DNA from: Prorocentrum cordatum
Lineage: Eukaryota; Sar; Dinophyceae; Prorocentrales; Prorocentraceae
Length of the DNA: 64,000 bases
Reading direction: 5' to 3'
Assembly (NCBI GenBank): GCA_963575745.1
Contig: CAUYUJ010019881.1
Location: forward strand, 43,501 to 107,500
Shown: piece by piece, positions 19,476-28,989 of the stretch
Numbering within the stretch: the first letter of the stretch is position 1
How the letters are laid out: every line of letters starts with the position of its first letter
The notes under the pieces: generated by a model
Told to the model about the DNA's origin: nothing
Seen by the model: only the letters and a program-made list of their open reading frames with translations
The model's database searches: none
Program-made: the position numbers and the translations under genes

Positions 19476-19789
19476 CGCACCCCCCTGGGAAAGCGCATGT
19501 CCGTGATACATGGGTGCCATGGGCTACAAGTGCAGGGCGCGCAGCACATTCGGCTCAGGGGGCAAGCCGAGGGCGCAATATGCATCATGATCACTGAAAG
19601 AGCGTATTCTGTCGCTGCTGGCAGAAAACCCGGGTGGGTCATCATTGAGGGCTTCAAACCCGCCCCCCCTCCCCCCTCCTCGAAAACTGGTGGGGCTCAC
19701 CGGGGGTTCCAAATCCATCCCCCCCATTATGAAAAGAGGGGGGGGACTACCGGTTCGAACCCCCCCTCCACCCCCTCCTCGTCGCCGGT

Positions 19790-20080
19790 CAACGACTCCC
19801 CCTGCTCCTCCACTCCAGATGGGGGACTGTGGTGGGGACAGTGGTTGGGGCGGTGGTGGGGATGGTGGTGGGGAGTGGGGACCCAGTGAGACAGTGGTGG
19901 GGACAGTGGGGACCAGAGGGGAGAATGGGACCGTGGTGGAGACAGTGGTGGGGACAGTGGGAACAGTGCGACAGTGGTGGGGACAGTGGTGGGGACAGTG
20001 GGGACAGTGGGACAGTGGTGGGGACGGTGGTGGTGGGGACAGTGGTGAGGGGACAATGAGACATTGGTGGGGACAGTTGG
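19790..20080. repeat. GTGGGGACAGTGG minisatellite
   Basis: About 18 degenerate units of 12-15 bp (GTGGTGGGGACA). The Pro/His/Cys-rich frames on the minus strand arise from it. Confidence 0.9.
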
Positions 20081-20984
20081 GACAGTCACGGGCGAATGTC
20101 GACAAGCACATGCACCAGCGCTCCTCCACGGCCATCTCCTGAGGTGCGGCGTTCTGACCAAGATTTCGAGGCGAACCCAGCCGTGGCGACGAGGGAAGCG
20201 TAACGGTACCGGTACCTTTTCTCTCTCCGAGTCGCGCGAGAGGGACCCAGCCGTGGGAAGAGAGCGAGGATGACCGTTGTCCTGGGAGGAAGAGGAGCGG
20301 GAGACGGAGGCAGCGTCGAGGAGTGCGCCTGCGCGGGAAGCGCCTCGGCCCGAGCTGGCGTGGACGGCGGCTCTCCTGGGGTGCCGCCGCGGGCGGCCGC
20401 GCCGGCCACTCTTCTCCCCCCCACACCAGCTAATTCCTGGATTGCCCCTGGCCATCGGCTCAGACGTCCATTATCCGTGCATGTTTCGGCTTCGTGCGTT
20501 TGCTTTTTCGCAAGGTGATCCAAGATGCTACAGTCGGGCCGCTGAAAGAAGGAACGCTAAAGAAGGAACGAAGCCCCTTCTTGGCCCTGCAAGCGCCTCC
20601 GTGCCCCAGGAGGGCAAGAGGAGCAGCACTGGAGGAACCTAAGGAACATCGAGCCCCTTCCGAACCCAAACTGTTCCTTATTTCAGCATCTTCACTGTAC
20701 TCGATGGTCATCGTCGAAGACAACATGCACACGTCCGAGCGATGCCAGGGCCCTCCCGCGCGGCCCCTCCTCTCTAGGGGTAAGGCGAGGCCACGACTGT
20801 GACAAGATCGGATCGGGACGAATCGGAGATCTCTGAGAGCGTTCTGAAACTCTCTGGAACGGCAGCAACCTGAGATCAGAGAGCACTTCTTGGGGGCGTC
20901 GTTGAAGCCCGTTGGTATCCCTTGCAGGCGTCTTCGCTGTGGCCAGGACGTTCTTGCGGCCGCTGGGGGGGACTGGGGGGGATC
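20081..20984. other. Intergenic, no gene seen
   Basis: Many short frames on both strands, none with motifs. No repeats stand out. Confidence 0.45.
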
Positions 20985-21265
20985 TTTGGGGGGGGAGGGC
21001 GTCGTTGGGCCTCGTGGGGGCCTCTTAGGGTCTCTTCGGGCTCATTGGAGTCTCATGAAAGCCTCTTGGGGGCACCCGGGAGCTATTTGGGGCCTCTTGG
21101 AGCACTCTTGGAGTTGTCTTCGGACCTGGGGGAATCTTGGGGGTGGTTCGGGTCTCTGGGGAGCTTTATGGGGCTGTCTTGGGGCCTGTTGGGAGCGTGC
21201 TGGGGCCGTCTTGGGGCCTCTTGGAGGGCCTCTAGGGAGCGATCTTGAGGTCTCAGCTGCCCATT
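20985..21265. repeat. GGGGCCTCTTGGGG-periodic repeat block
   Basis: Degenerate short-period array (TTGGGGGCACC, TTGGGGCCTCTTGGAG and so on), same word family as 18648-19255. It ends in AAAATCACTGATTTC, resembling the AAAATCAATGATTTT box inside the 343-bp unit. Confidence 0.75.
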
Positions 21266-21404
21266 GGAGGCGAAAAGGCGAGGATGCAAAATCACTGATT
21301 TCACTCAGGCTCTGTATCAAGGTGCTTGGCCTATCGGAGGGGCCCTGGGGGGGAGGGCCCTCTGGGGCTGTCTTGAGCGTAAGGGGGTGAACACGAAACA
21401 AAAA

Positions 21405-21515
21405 CAAGGCGAAACCCGAAAATCCGGCGCCGAACCCGAAAATCCAGAAAGAACCAAACCCGAAAACCGGCGGAAACCCGAAGATCCGAAGGAACGAAAC
21501 CCGAAACCCCAGGAG
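21405..21515 (+). repeat. GAAACCCGAA minisatellite, left arm
   Basis: Five (A)AACCCGAAA words at 18-26-bp spacing. The reverse complement family is at 24455-24575. Confidence 0.75.
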
Positions 21516-21544
21516 CGGCGAACCGCGACACCCTTGATAGCCAG

Positions 21545-22190
21545 CCTCGCCTCCGCCTCGTCCTGTTCCTTCCCCCTCCTCCCCCGCCTCCTCGTCGTCC
21601 TCCTCCTCCTCCTCTCCTCCTCATCGCTCGTTCCCACCCTCCTCGTCCTCCTTCCGCTCCTCCCACCACCCCCTCCCCCTCCCCCTCCCCCCTCCCCCTC
21701 CCCCTCCCCCTCCTCCTCCTCCTCCTCCTCCTCCTCCTCCTCCTCCTCCTCCTCCTCCTCCTCACCGCCCTCCTCCTCGGCCAACCCCCTCTCGCTCGTC
21801 ATTCATGTCTCCTCCTCGCTCGTCCCCATCCTCCTCGTCTTCCTTCCGCTCCTCCCACCTCCCCCTCCTCCCTCCTCCTCCTCCTCCTCCTCCTCCCTCC
21901 TCCTTCCTCCTCCTCCTCCTCCTCCTCCTCCTCGCTGGTCCTCCCACGCCTACTACCCTCCTCTCCTCCCTCGTTCCTCCTCCCTCCTCCTCCAGCCTCT
22001 TGCCCTCCTCTCGCTTTTCCTCCCTCTTTCCTCCTGCCTCCTCCATCCTTTCTCCTCCTCCCTCCTCTCTCCTCCTCGTGCTCCCTCCACCCTCCTCCCT
22101 TCTGCCTCCTCCCTTCTCCCCCCCTCTCCATCCTCGTCCTCCCCTCCTCTTCCCTCCTCTGTCCTCCCTCGTTCCTCCAGTCCGCACGCG
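21545..22190. repeat. CTC/CCTCC pyrimidine block
   Basis: About 640 bp of almost pure C and T on the plus strand, including a pure (CTC)n stretch at 21711-21765. Ser/Pro or Glu/Gly/Arg frames are artefacts. Confidence 0.95.
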
Positions 22191-22204
22191 GCAGCGCCTG
22201 CGGG

Positions 22205-22900
22205 GCGGAAACTGAAACTATTCCACTTTACTCGCCACGTGGCGAACGCCTGGGGGCGAACAAATGTGCTACTCCACTCTCCTCGCAACGTGGCAACGCC
22301 TGCTGGACGGATCAAACATACTTTCCATCAAATTGCAAGGTGGCAGCGACTGGGGAGCGAAACACAAACTACTCCGCTCCACGACTCGCCACGTGGCAAC
22401 ACTGGCGAGGCGTAAGCATATTTGTTGACTCTACTCGCTATGTGGCAACACCAGGGGAGCGAAACAAGTACTGCCCCACTCTCCTTGCCACGTGGCAATG
22501 CTCGGAGGGGGGAACACATACTACTCCACTGTACTCACCACGTGGAAGCGCCTGCGGGACAGAATTACTCCATCCTTCTCGGCAAGTGGCAACAAAGCGG
22601 GGCGGCAACAGATGCTACTCCTGTTGACTCGCCAGATTGCAACGCCACGTGGCAAGGTATCAGAGCTAAACAAAATACTATCCCATTCCATTAGCCACGT
22701 GGCAACTACATGGGGAGCGAATCAGAAGTATAAGTCAACTCAACTCATCACGTGGCAATGTCGCGCGGGCCAAACATGTACAATCCCACTCGACTCGCCA
22801 CGTGGCAACGTCTAGGGGGCGAAAACATAGATTCCATTACATTCGCCCACGTGGCAGCGCCTTGGAGCAGGAACAAATACACCTCCACTCCAAAGGGAAA
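22205..22900 (+). repeat. CACGTGG satellite, about 57-bp unit, main array
   Basis: About 12 diverged units, each with GCCACGTGGCAACGCC followed by a GGGGAGCGAAACAAATACT and ACTCCACTCTACTC type sequence. The palindromic CACGTG is kept in most units while flanks drift. Confidence 0.88.
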
Positions 22901-23039
22901 CGACAGGCCGGCGAACAGCATACAACACAACTTTGCGCGCCGTGCAGCAGAACCGCACAGTGAAAAAGAACTACCCTATTGCATTCGACGTGGCAGCGCC
23001 GCGGAGAACACTGAAATCTACGCACGTGGCTCCAACGCG

Positions 23040-23163
23040 GACGAAGACGACGACGAGGGCGAGGGCGAGGGCGGGGACGATGACGACGTCGACGACGACG
23101 ACGACATCGACGACGACGACGACGACATCGACGACGACGACATCGACGACGACGACGACACGA

Positions 23164-23203
<40 letters not shown>

Positions 23204-23375
23204 TAACGACGACGACGGCGATCACGACGGAGGCGGCGGCGGCGAAGACGAATACGATGACGACGACCACAACGACGACGGACGACGTCGACAACGACGA
23301 TGACACCAACGACGACGACGAAAATGACGACGACAATGACGACGACGACCACGATGACGACGGACGACGCCGTCC
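23040..23375. repeat. (GAC)n microsatellite block
   Basis: About 330 bp of GAC with GGC/AAC interruptions. Confidence 0.95.
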
Positions 23376-23515
23376 GCCCGCCCGCCCGCCCAACCACCCG
23401 CCCGCGGGCCCGCCGGCACGCCCGCCTGCACGCCCGCCCGCCCGCCCGCGCGCCCGCCCGCCCGCCCGCCCGCCCGGTCGCCCACCCGCCCGCCCGCAGA
23501 CCCGCTCCCCCTCCG
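23376..23515. repeat. (CCCG)n tract
   Basis: CCGCCCGCCCG repeats. A similar tract is at 24355-24440. 23516-23719 holds no recognisable gene. Confidence 0.93.
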
Positions 23516-23719
23516 TCACCGACCTCCCTCACTCGCTCCTCCGAGGCGGCCGCCAAATCGAGCCAGAGCGATCAGGCACGCGGCAGGAAAACTCCTTCCC
23601 CATTACCCTCCCCCTCCTCCACTGGCCGTCGATGTCCTTCCTCCTCCCCTTCCGCATCCGCCCCCCTACCACCACTGTGCCGACGACTTCCTCATCCCAG
23701 GGAGTCCGGAGAACCGACA

Positions 23720-23816
23720 TCCTCCTCCCCTTCCTCCTCCTGCTCCTCCTCCTACTCCTCCTCCTCTTGCTGCTGCTGCTGCTGCTCCTCCTCCTCCTCT
23801 TCCTCCTCTGCCTCCT

Positions 23817-23852
<36 letters not shown>

Positions 23853-24155
23853 CCTCCTCCTCCTCCTCCTCCTCCTTCCTCCCTCCTTAGGATGTACACC
23901 CTGAAACCTTGCATACATTCTTTGTTTTTGCGCAGTCGCACAATACGTTGCAATGTATTGCACCGCGTTCCTCTTCCTCCTTGAGCCCCCCTACTCCCCT
24001 GCCTCCTGCCTCCTCCCTCCTCCCTCCTGCCTCCTGCCTCCTGCCCCACCTCCCTCCCTCCTCCTCCCTCCTACCTCCCTCTCCTGCTCCCTCCTCCCTC
24101 CTGCCTCCTGCCTCCTGCCCCACCTTCCTCCTCGCTCCTCCCTCCTCCTCCCTCG
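23720..24155. repeat. (CTC)n/(CTG CTC)n and CTCCTGC tracts
   Basis: 23720-23885 CTC with CTG interruptions. 23985-24155 CCTCCTGCC-type repeats. 23890-23985 between them is unique. Confidence 0.93.
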
Positions 24156-24184
24156 TCGGGAAACGCCTGGGGGGGTGAAATATG

Positions 24185-24350
24185 TGCTATACTCCACTCT
24201 CTTCGCGATGTGGCAACGCCTGCGGGACGGAAAACAACGCGGGGGGAGCGACACAAATACTGCTCCACTCTCCTCGCCACGTGAGGACGCTCGGAAGGGG
24301 GAAACAAATACTACTCCACTGTACTCGCCACGTGGCAGCGCCTGCGGAAC
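24185..24350 (+). repeat. CACGTGG satellite, second block
   Basis: Three more units of the satellite at 22205-22900 (CTCGCCACGTGAGGACGC, CTCGCCACGTGGCAGCGCC), so the array is split by about 1.2 kb of simple repeats. Confidence 0.85.
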
Positions 24351-24454
24351 GAACGCCCCCGCGCCCGCCCGCCCGCCATCGCGCGCGCGCCTGCCGCCTG
24401 CCCACCCGCCCGCCCGCGCGCCCGCCCGAACCTCCCACGCCTCCAAGCCGAACT

Positions 24455-24575
24455 ACCCCAAATTTCGGATCACACCTCCTTGCGGTTTCGGGTTTACCCC
24501 TTCTCGTGATTTCGGGTTTAACCCCACCGAGTCTTCGGGTTTCGCCCCTCCGCGGGTTTCGGGCTTACAGATTTT
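24455..24575 (-). repeat. TTTCGGG minisatellite, right arm
   Basis: GGTTTCGGGTTTACC, GATTTCGGGTTTAACC, CTTCGGGTTTCGCC, GGGTTTCGGGC at about 22-27-bp spacing: the inverse of 21405-21515. Confidence 0.75.
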
Positions 24576-24721
24576 CTCTCCCTGTTTTTGGAATCGGCGG
24601 CGACTTCTGGGTTCAAGCTTCTTCCCTGTCTTGAGCGTCTCTTGAGGGGCTCTCTTGGGCGGTCTGAGGTCCCTCCACATTTGTGGTAGGTGTCGTGGAC
24701 CCCGGGCACCCCTGGCCGGTT

Positions 24722-24870
24722 TCCCGTTAGATGTACAGAACCTCGACACCCGCCCCATTCGTCTACGATCATACCCCCCTTGAGGGTAGATCTTCCTTAC
24801 CTACCACGTGTACTTGGCGCAGCCCCTGCAACAAGGAAGGGAGGGAAGAGGGAAGGGACAAGAGGGAGGG
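24722..24870 (+). repeat. Dispersed repeat family R1, copy 3
   Basis: ACCTCGACACCCGCCCCATT then CGTCTACGATC, followed by TTGGCGCAGCCCCTGCAA and a GGA-rich run as in copy 1. No CAA tract precedes this copy. Confidence 0.65.
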
Positions 24871-24949
24871 AGAAGGATGGAGCACGAGAGATCAGGAGGA
24901 GGGTCAGGAGCAGGAAAAGCAAGCGGCAGAACCAGACGGGAAAATCAGG

Positions 24950-25530
24950 TCTGGGAGCCCACAACCCGTCCGCAGCGGGCTCCGATGATCGAAAACGACA
25001 GACCGAAAACGCTTCCATCGTGCTGGGAGACCACCTGCAGTGCATGTACCACGAATTGCGCTGCATCTGGCGCACGGCACTGTGGGATCAACACTGTCGC
25101 CGTACCACGCGCAAAGACAGTCCCATCGCCCGGGATTGTGCCGTCCAGCTATGCCCCCTGGCATTGCGCGCCGCACAGGGCATGATCAGACCTGGCGGCG
25201 GGATGTGCGCGCTTTTCATTGCGGTCCTGACTGGGAGTGTGTGGTCGAACGCCAAGCTAAATTGGATCGTGACTGGAGACGTGGGCACGTGCTCGCACTG
25301 TCCATCTGGCAGTGTGCCCAACCTCGACCATCAGTACTGGGCGTGCGACGCACACGGCGCCGACTTACAGCGCGCCGACGTCGCCGTCCCGCAACACCCG
25401 TTCACTCGGCGGATCGGCTGGCCCGGGCAGCCGCTCGTCAAGCGAGACGTGCCAGCCTGGAAGCGCACGGTGTCATGCATGGCAATGGTGCGACGAAAGG
25501 CGTTAGATCGGCGACGCCGCCCCTCCGACG
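24950..25530 (+). pseudogene. LINE (non-LTR retrotransposon) C-terminal fragment
   Basis: Within a longer open frame, residues resembling a LINE ORF2 C-terminus appear: TGDVGTCSHCPSGSVPNL DHQYWACD gives a C-x2-C-x9-H-x4-C knuckle, followed by QHPFTRRIGWPGQPLV and AWKRTVSCMAMVRRKALDRR. This knuckle is found after the RT of many non-LTR elements and helps target-primed reverse transcription. No RT precedes it, so it is 5'-truncated, as LINE insertions usually are. It is the only coding relic here on the plus strand. The flanking parts of the open frame (R1 repeat, AACGAC repeats) are unlikely to be protein. Confidence 0.55.
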
Positions 25531-25539
25531 AGGGGCGCG

Positions 25540-25840
25540 ACCACGACGAAGTCAACGACAACGACAACGACAACGCAACACCTGACCACCCGCCGAGAGT
25601 TCGGCAGCAGGCGTGGGGGACAGCGACAACGACAACGCAGCACCTGACAGCCACGCTGGCTCACGATCGCTCGCCGCGAGTCCAGCAGCAGGCGTGGGGG
25701 CATTGGCACCTACTTGCAGCGACGGTGCTTCAGGTGCTGGTAATGGTGTTAATGTTACTACTTATGTTACTAATGGGAACGACTCGGTCTATAATGGAAA
25801 CACATTTATGCCAATTATTACATACGATGATAGATAGCTG
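25540..25840. repeat. AACGAC tract and roughly 80-bp duplication
   Basis: (AACGAC)n at 25550-25585. A CAGCAGGCGTGGGG...CAACGCAGCACCTGA-type segment occurs twice. TAATGTTAC words lie at 25740-25785. Confidence 0.7.
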
Positions 25841-26164
25841 TTTTCATCATCAACAACGTCATTTCCAGCTCGATCTTCTTAACAATTGGTGAATAGCGTG
25901 GCACCGCTTATGTCCGACACAGGCCTTGTGGGACCGCACGACAACGGTCTCGCAGCTGCCTGGCTTCGTCTTGGCTATTCCCCATGACAACGCAAATAAA
26001 CAACTGTTCGTGGTTTTAATGTTTTCAATGTTTGTTGGGACCTGAATTGAAACGCTAAACTAATCCTTTCCAACACGCCAGGCCGAAAACGGACACCAGG
26101 CCCAGACGGCCTGGTCGAGCGGGCAGGTCACTGAAGCGTCAGTCCTGCAAAAATCGCGACGAAG
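25841..26164. other. Intergenic, no gene seen
   Basis: Lower GC than average, no motif or repeat recognised. Confidence 0.5.
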
Positions 26165-26345
26165 ACTAGAGCGGTAGCCCGATTCCCAAATAAATCGTGA
26201 GTCGAAAGCGTGATTGTTGAGTGTCGTGGGCGCGGCGTCTGTATAGGCTGCGAGAAAGTCCCACGCGTGAGCGCGATTCCTGGATACATTGTTGGGAAGT
26301 CCCGCGCGAGCACTCGATCTGGAATAAGTTTTAAGGAAAGATCGG
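26165..26345 (+). repeat. Diverged copies of the 41-bp satellite
   Basis: GAAAGTCCCACGCGTGAGCG, then ATTCCTGGATACATTG, then GGAAGTCCCGCGCGAGCA match the GGAAGTCTCAGGCGGGAGCG...TGAGTAAATTG layout of 17497-17930, with about 41-bp spacing. Confidence 0.65.
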
Positions 26346-26512
26346 GCGGGATCAGTTGTTGTGGTGCACCAAGGGCCATCAACACAATCTGAGGCGCAAG
26401 GCTGTGCCGTGAAAAGGAAGAAAAGACCCAACATGGTCACTTCAGTTGCAAAACGCGAGGTGCACTAGAAAAGAAAATCAACGAAAACTAGTATCTAGAA
26501 CTGAAGGTTCAA

Positions 26513-26835
26513 CCTTCATCATCAGCAGCATCATCATCAGCAGCACCATCACCCCTATCCTCACACTCATCAACATCCTCATTTTCATTTTCATCCTCAT
26601 CCTCATCACCATCCCCATCCCCGTCACCAGCACCATCATCATCAGCATCATCACCACTATGATCATCATCGAAATCGTCGACGCAATCATAAAATAAGCA
26701 TCATTGTCGTCGACGTCGCCATGTTCGTCGTCGTCATCCGCCTCATCATTAAAATCATTAACAGCATCGCCATCGCCATCACCATCAACTGAATCCCTCG
26801 CCTCATGTACTTTTTCCCTACCTAGGCTCTGCCTA
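26513..26835. repeat. (ATC)n and related CATCATC tracts
   Basis: CATCATCAGCAGCATCATC, then CATTTTCATCCTCATCC, GTCGTCGACGTC and CGCCATCGCCATCACC. No coding support. Confidence 0.9.
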
Positions 26836-26934
26836 GAAGGGTTCTTACTCGGTGAGCTTAAAAGGGGCCGGGCAGTGTAATGCGCCCCGGGCGGTTCCCC
26901 CGGCATCCTCCCCGCGGTTCCCAGTGACAATCCC

Positions 26935-27362
26935 TTAGCGCAGCGTTGCTTATCTCATCTTAGCTTAACGTATTTCATCTTACCTCAGCTTAGCTTCATC
27001 TTAGCTCAGGTTTATCTTAGCTTAGCTTACCTTCATCTTAGCTTCGCTGAGCTTTAGCATAGCAGAGCACAGCATAGCATAGCGTAGCACAACATAGCGC
27101 AGCAAGGCATATCATAGCATAGCCCAGCATAGCATAGCATAGCGCAGCATAGCATAGCATATCATATCAAAGCGCAGCACAGCACAGAACAGCACAGCAT
27201 AACATAGCAGAGCATAGCGCAGCATATCATATCATAGCATAGCTCAGCTCAGCATAGCATAGCATAACTTAACATAGCACAGCGCAACATGGCATATCAT
27301 AGCATAGCATAGCATAGCGCAGCATAGCAGGCATAGCATAGCATAGCATAACATAGCAACAA
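26935..27362. repeat. Pentanucleotide AGCAT/TTAGC array
   Basis: 26940-27055 is CTTAGCTTA/CATCTTAGC. 27056-27362 is AGCATAGCAT with GCGC, AGC and ATC interruptions, largely in 5-bp register for over 400 bp. Confidence 0.93.
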
Positions 27363-28989
27363 ATGCTGCTTTACTAGGGGCTCCAACTTCTAGGTAGGGT
27401 CGCACTGGGGTAATTTCTCATCCCCAAAGGATCCAAAATCGACGGGCTAGCACCCCCCAGATCTGCAGCCCGAGAGAAAGCTTGAAACCCAGGCCCGCCT
27501 GCGGGCGATTGCCCATGACTCAGGCGTCCGCGGGGACGGCGGAAACGCTCCCGCCGCCGAACTTAAAGGCGCTAAAACTGTTAAAGCAGCTTGCGCCCAC
27601 TTCTACTTCAAAATTACTGGTGCAATATATCCCCGTAGTGTCAGCACGCAAGAGACACCGCGAAACTGCATCGGCCACGCGGCCGGGACAGGCAAACGCT
27701 ACCCGTGACAATTATTGCCCGGGCATGTGTCCAAAACTGGCGCGACAACGTTGAACGTCGAATGGCAACCCATTCTGATGTTCGCACACATATGGCCAGG
27801 AGGAGGACGAAGAGGATGAGGGAGCGCAGGGAAGAGGAGCGCGGAGAGGAGGAGGAGCCAATACAATCAAATTGGGATACAAATGCATGGCACCGGGACT
27901 TGGCCATGGCCCCGGGCTCGACTGGGCAGGGACAGGCTTCAATATTGTACCGATGAATTCTGGAAAAACAAGCGCCCTGAATTACCGCGTGAATTTTAAT
28001 CCAGATAAATGTTGGACGGTGGAAAAACGGCAGCGACGGCAGTGGCACGGAGGAGGAAAGAGACGATACGAAGATAAAAAAGCAGACCGTCCAGCCACTG
28101 GACCGGCCCCCCCGCGAAGCGGGGGGAAAGTAGCCACTGGGGGGGAGAGGAGAAGGAGGCGAAGGACGAGGAGGTGGATCGCCGACGCCAAGCGTCGCAG
28201 AACAGACCTGGAGGAGGCCTGGGCCTGAACGCCCCGGGGGAGCGAGGACGAAACAGGCAGAGGAGGCGAAGACCCAGCCCACCCTGGCGGGGCTAGCCGG
28301 AGCTCCGCCTCCGAAAGGCCGGCGCGGGAGGAAAGAGAGGAGAGGGAACGCTTTGCGCAGCGTCTGCAGCATCACCTGACGCGCGTGCCATTGATTCTGC
28401 AGAAACCGCACGTCATCCCAAACACTGGCGGGAATTCGAACCAAAGTGCCAAGGAGTTAACTTGCACATGTTGCCACAAGACTTTAACTATGCGGCCACC
28501 TGTTTAACTGCTGCGCACGCGAGCTAACGGCCGCACGGCCGGGACAGACGAGACCAACCCTACGCACGCCGGAGCTCATGCCGCGGGCTCGGCGCGGCGC
28601 CACGTCGTGAGATCCCGCGGCGCTGCGTGGCCAGATACGCCGGACCACCGCCATAAGAATAGCGGAAGGGAGGGAACGAAGGAGGAGGGGAGACGGGAGG
28701 GGGGAGCAGAGGGAAGGGGGAAGGGAGACTGCCGCGCACGCCTATCGGCCACGCGGCCGGGACAGAGGCCACGGGGCCGTCGCACACCGTGACTCGTGTC
28801 ACGGACTCGGCGCGCAGGCCAACTCTAGGCAAACCGGGCCGCTAGCTAAGCGGTCGCGGCTGGACGCCAGCCACGGAGAAGGTGGAGGAGGAGCGGGAGG
28901 ACGGCGGCCGGGGCGCCCTATCGGCGGTACGGGTCGGCGAAAAATGCCCGTCGTTGCGGCGCGCGCGCGGGTGCGCGGCGTTCGCCAGC
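27363..28989. other. Intergenic, no gene seen
   Basis: Open frames exist on both strands but no motif. GGCC(A/G)C(G/A)CGGCCGGGACAG occurs at about 27671, 28530 and 28747. 28660-28720 is G/A-rich. Confidence 0.45.

Noticed and set aside
19750-19775. tRNA gene (GGTTCGAACCC B-box match)
   Set aside because: The T-stem and acceptor arms do not pair and no A box lies at the right distance.
19524-20426. Cys/His/Pro-rich zinc-finger-like protein
   Set aside because: The CPHCPHH pattern is the translation of the GTGGGGACAGTGG minisatellite.
24690-25892. A single 400-residue plus-strand gene
   Set aside because: Its start is R1 repeat and its end is AACGAC/TAATG repeat; only the middle resembles a LINE C-terminus.
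28415-28520. tRNA-like sequence on the minus strand (GGTTCGAATTCC with a TGGCCGCATAGTTAAAG A-box-like word)
   Set aside because: The T-stem does not pair, and no acceptor or anticodon stem can be drawn.
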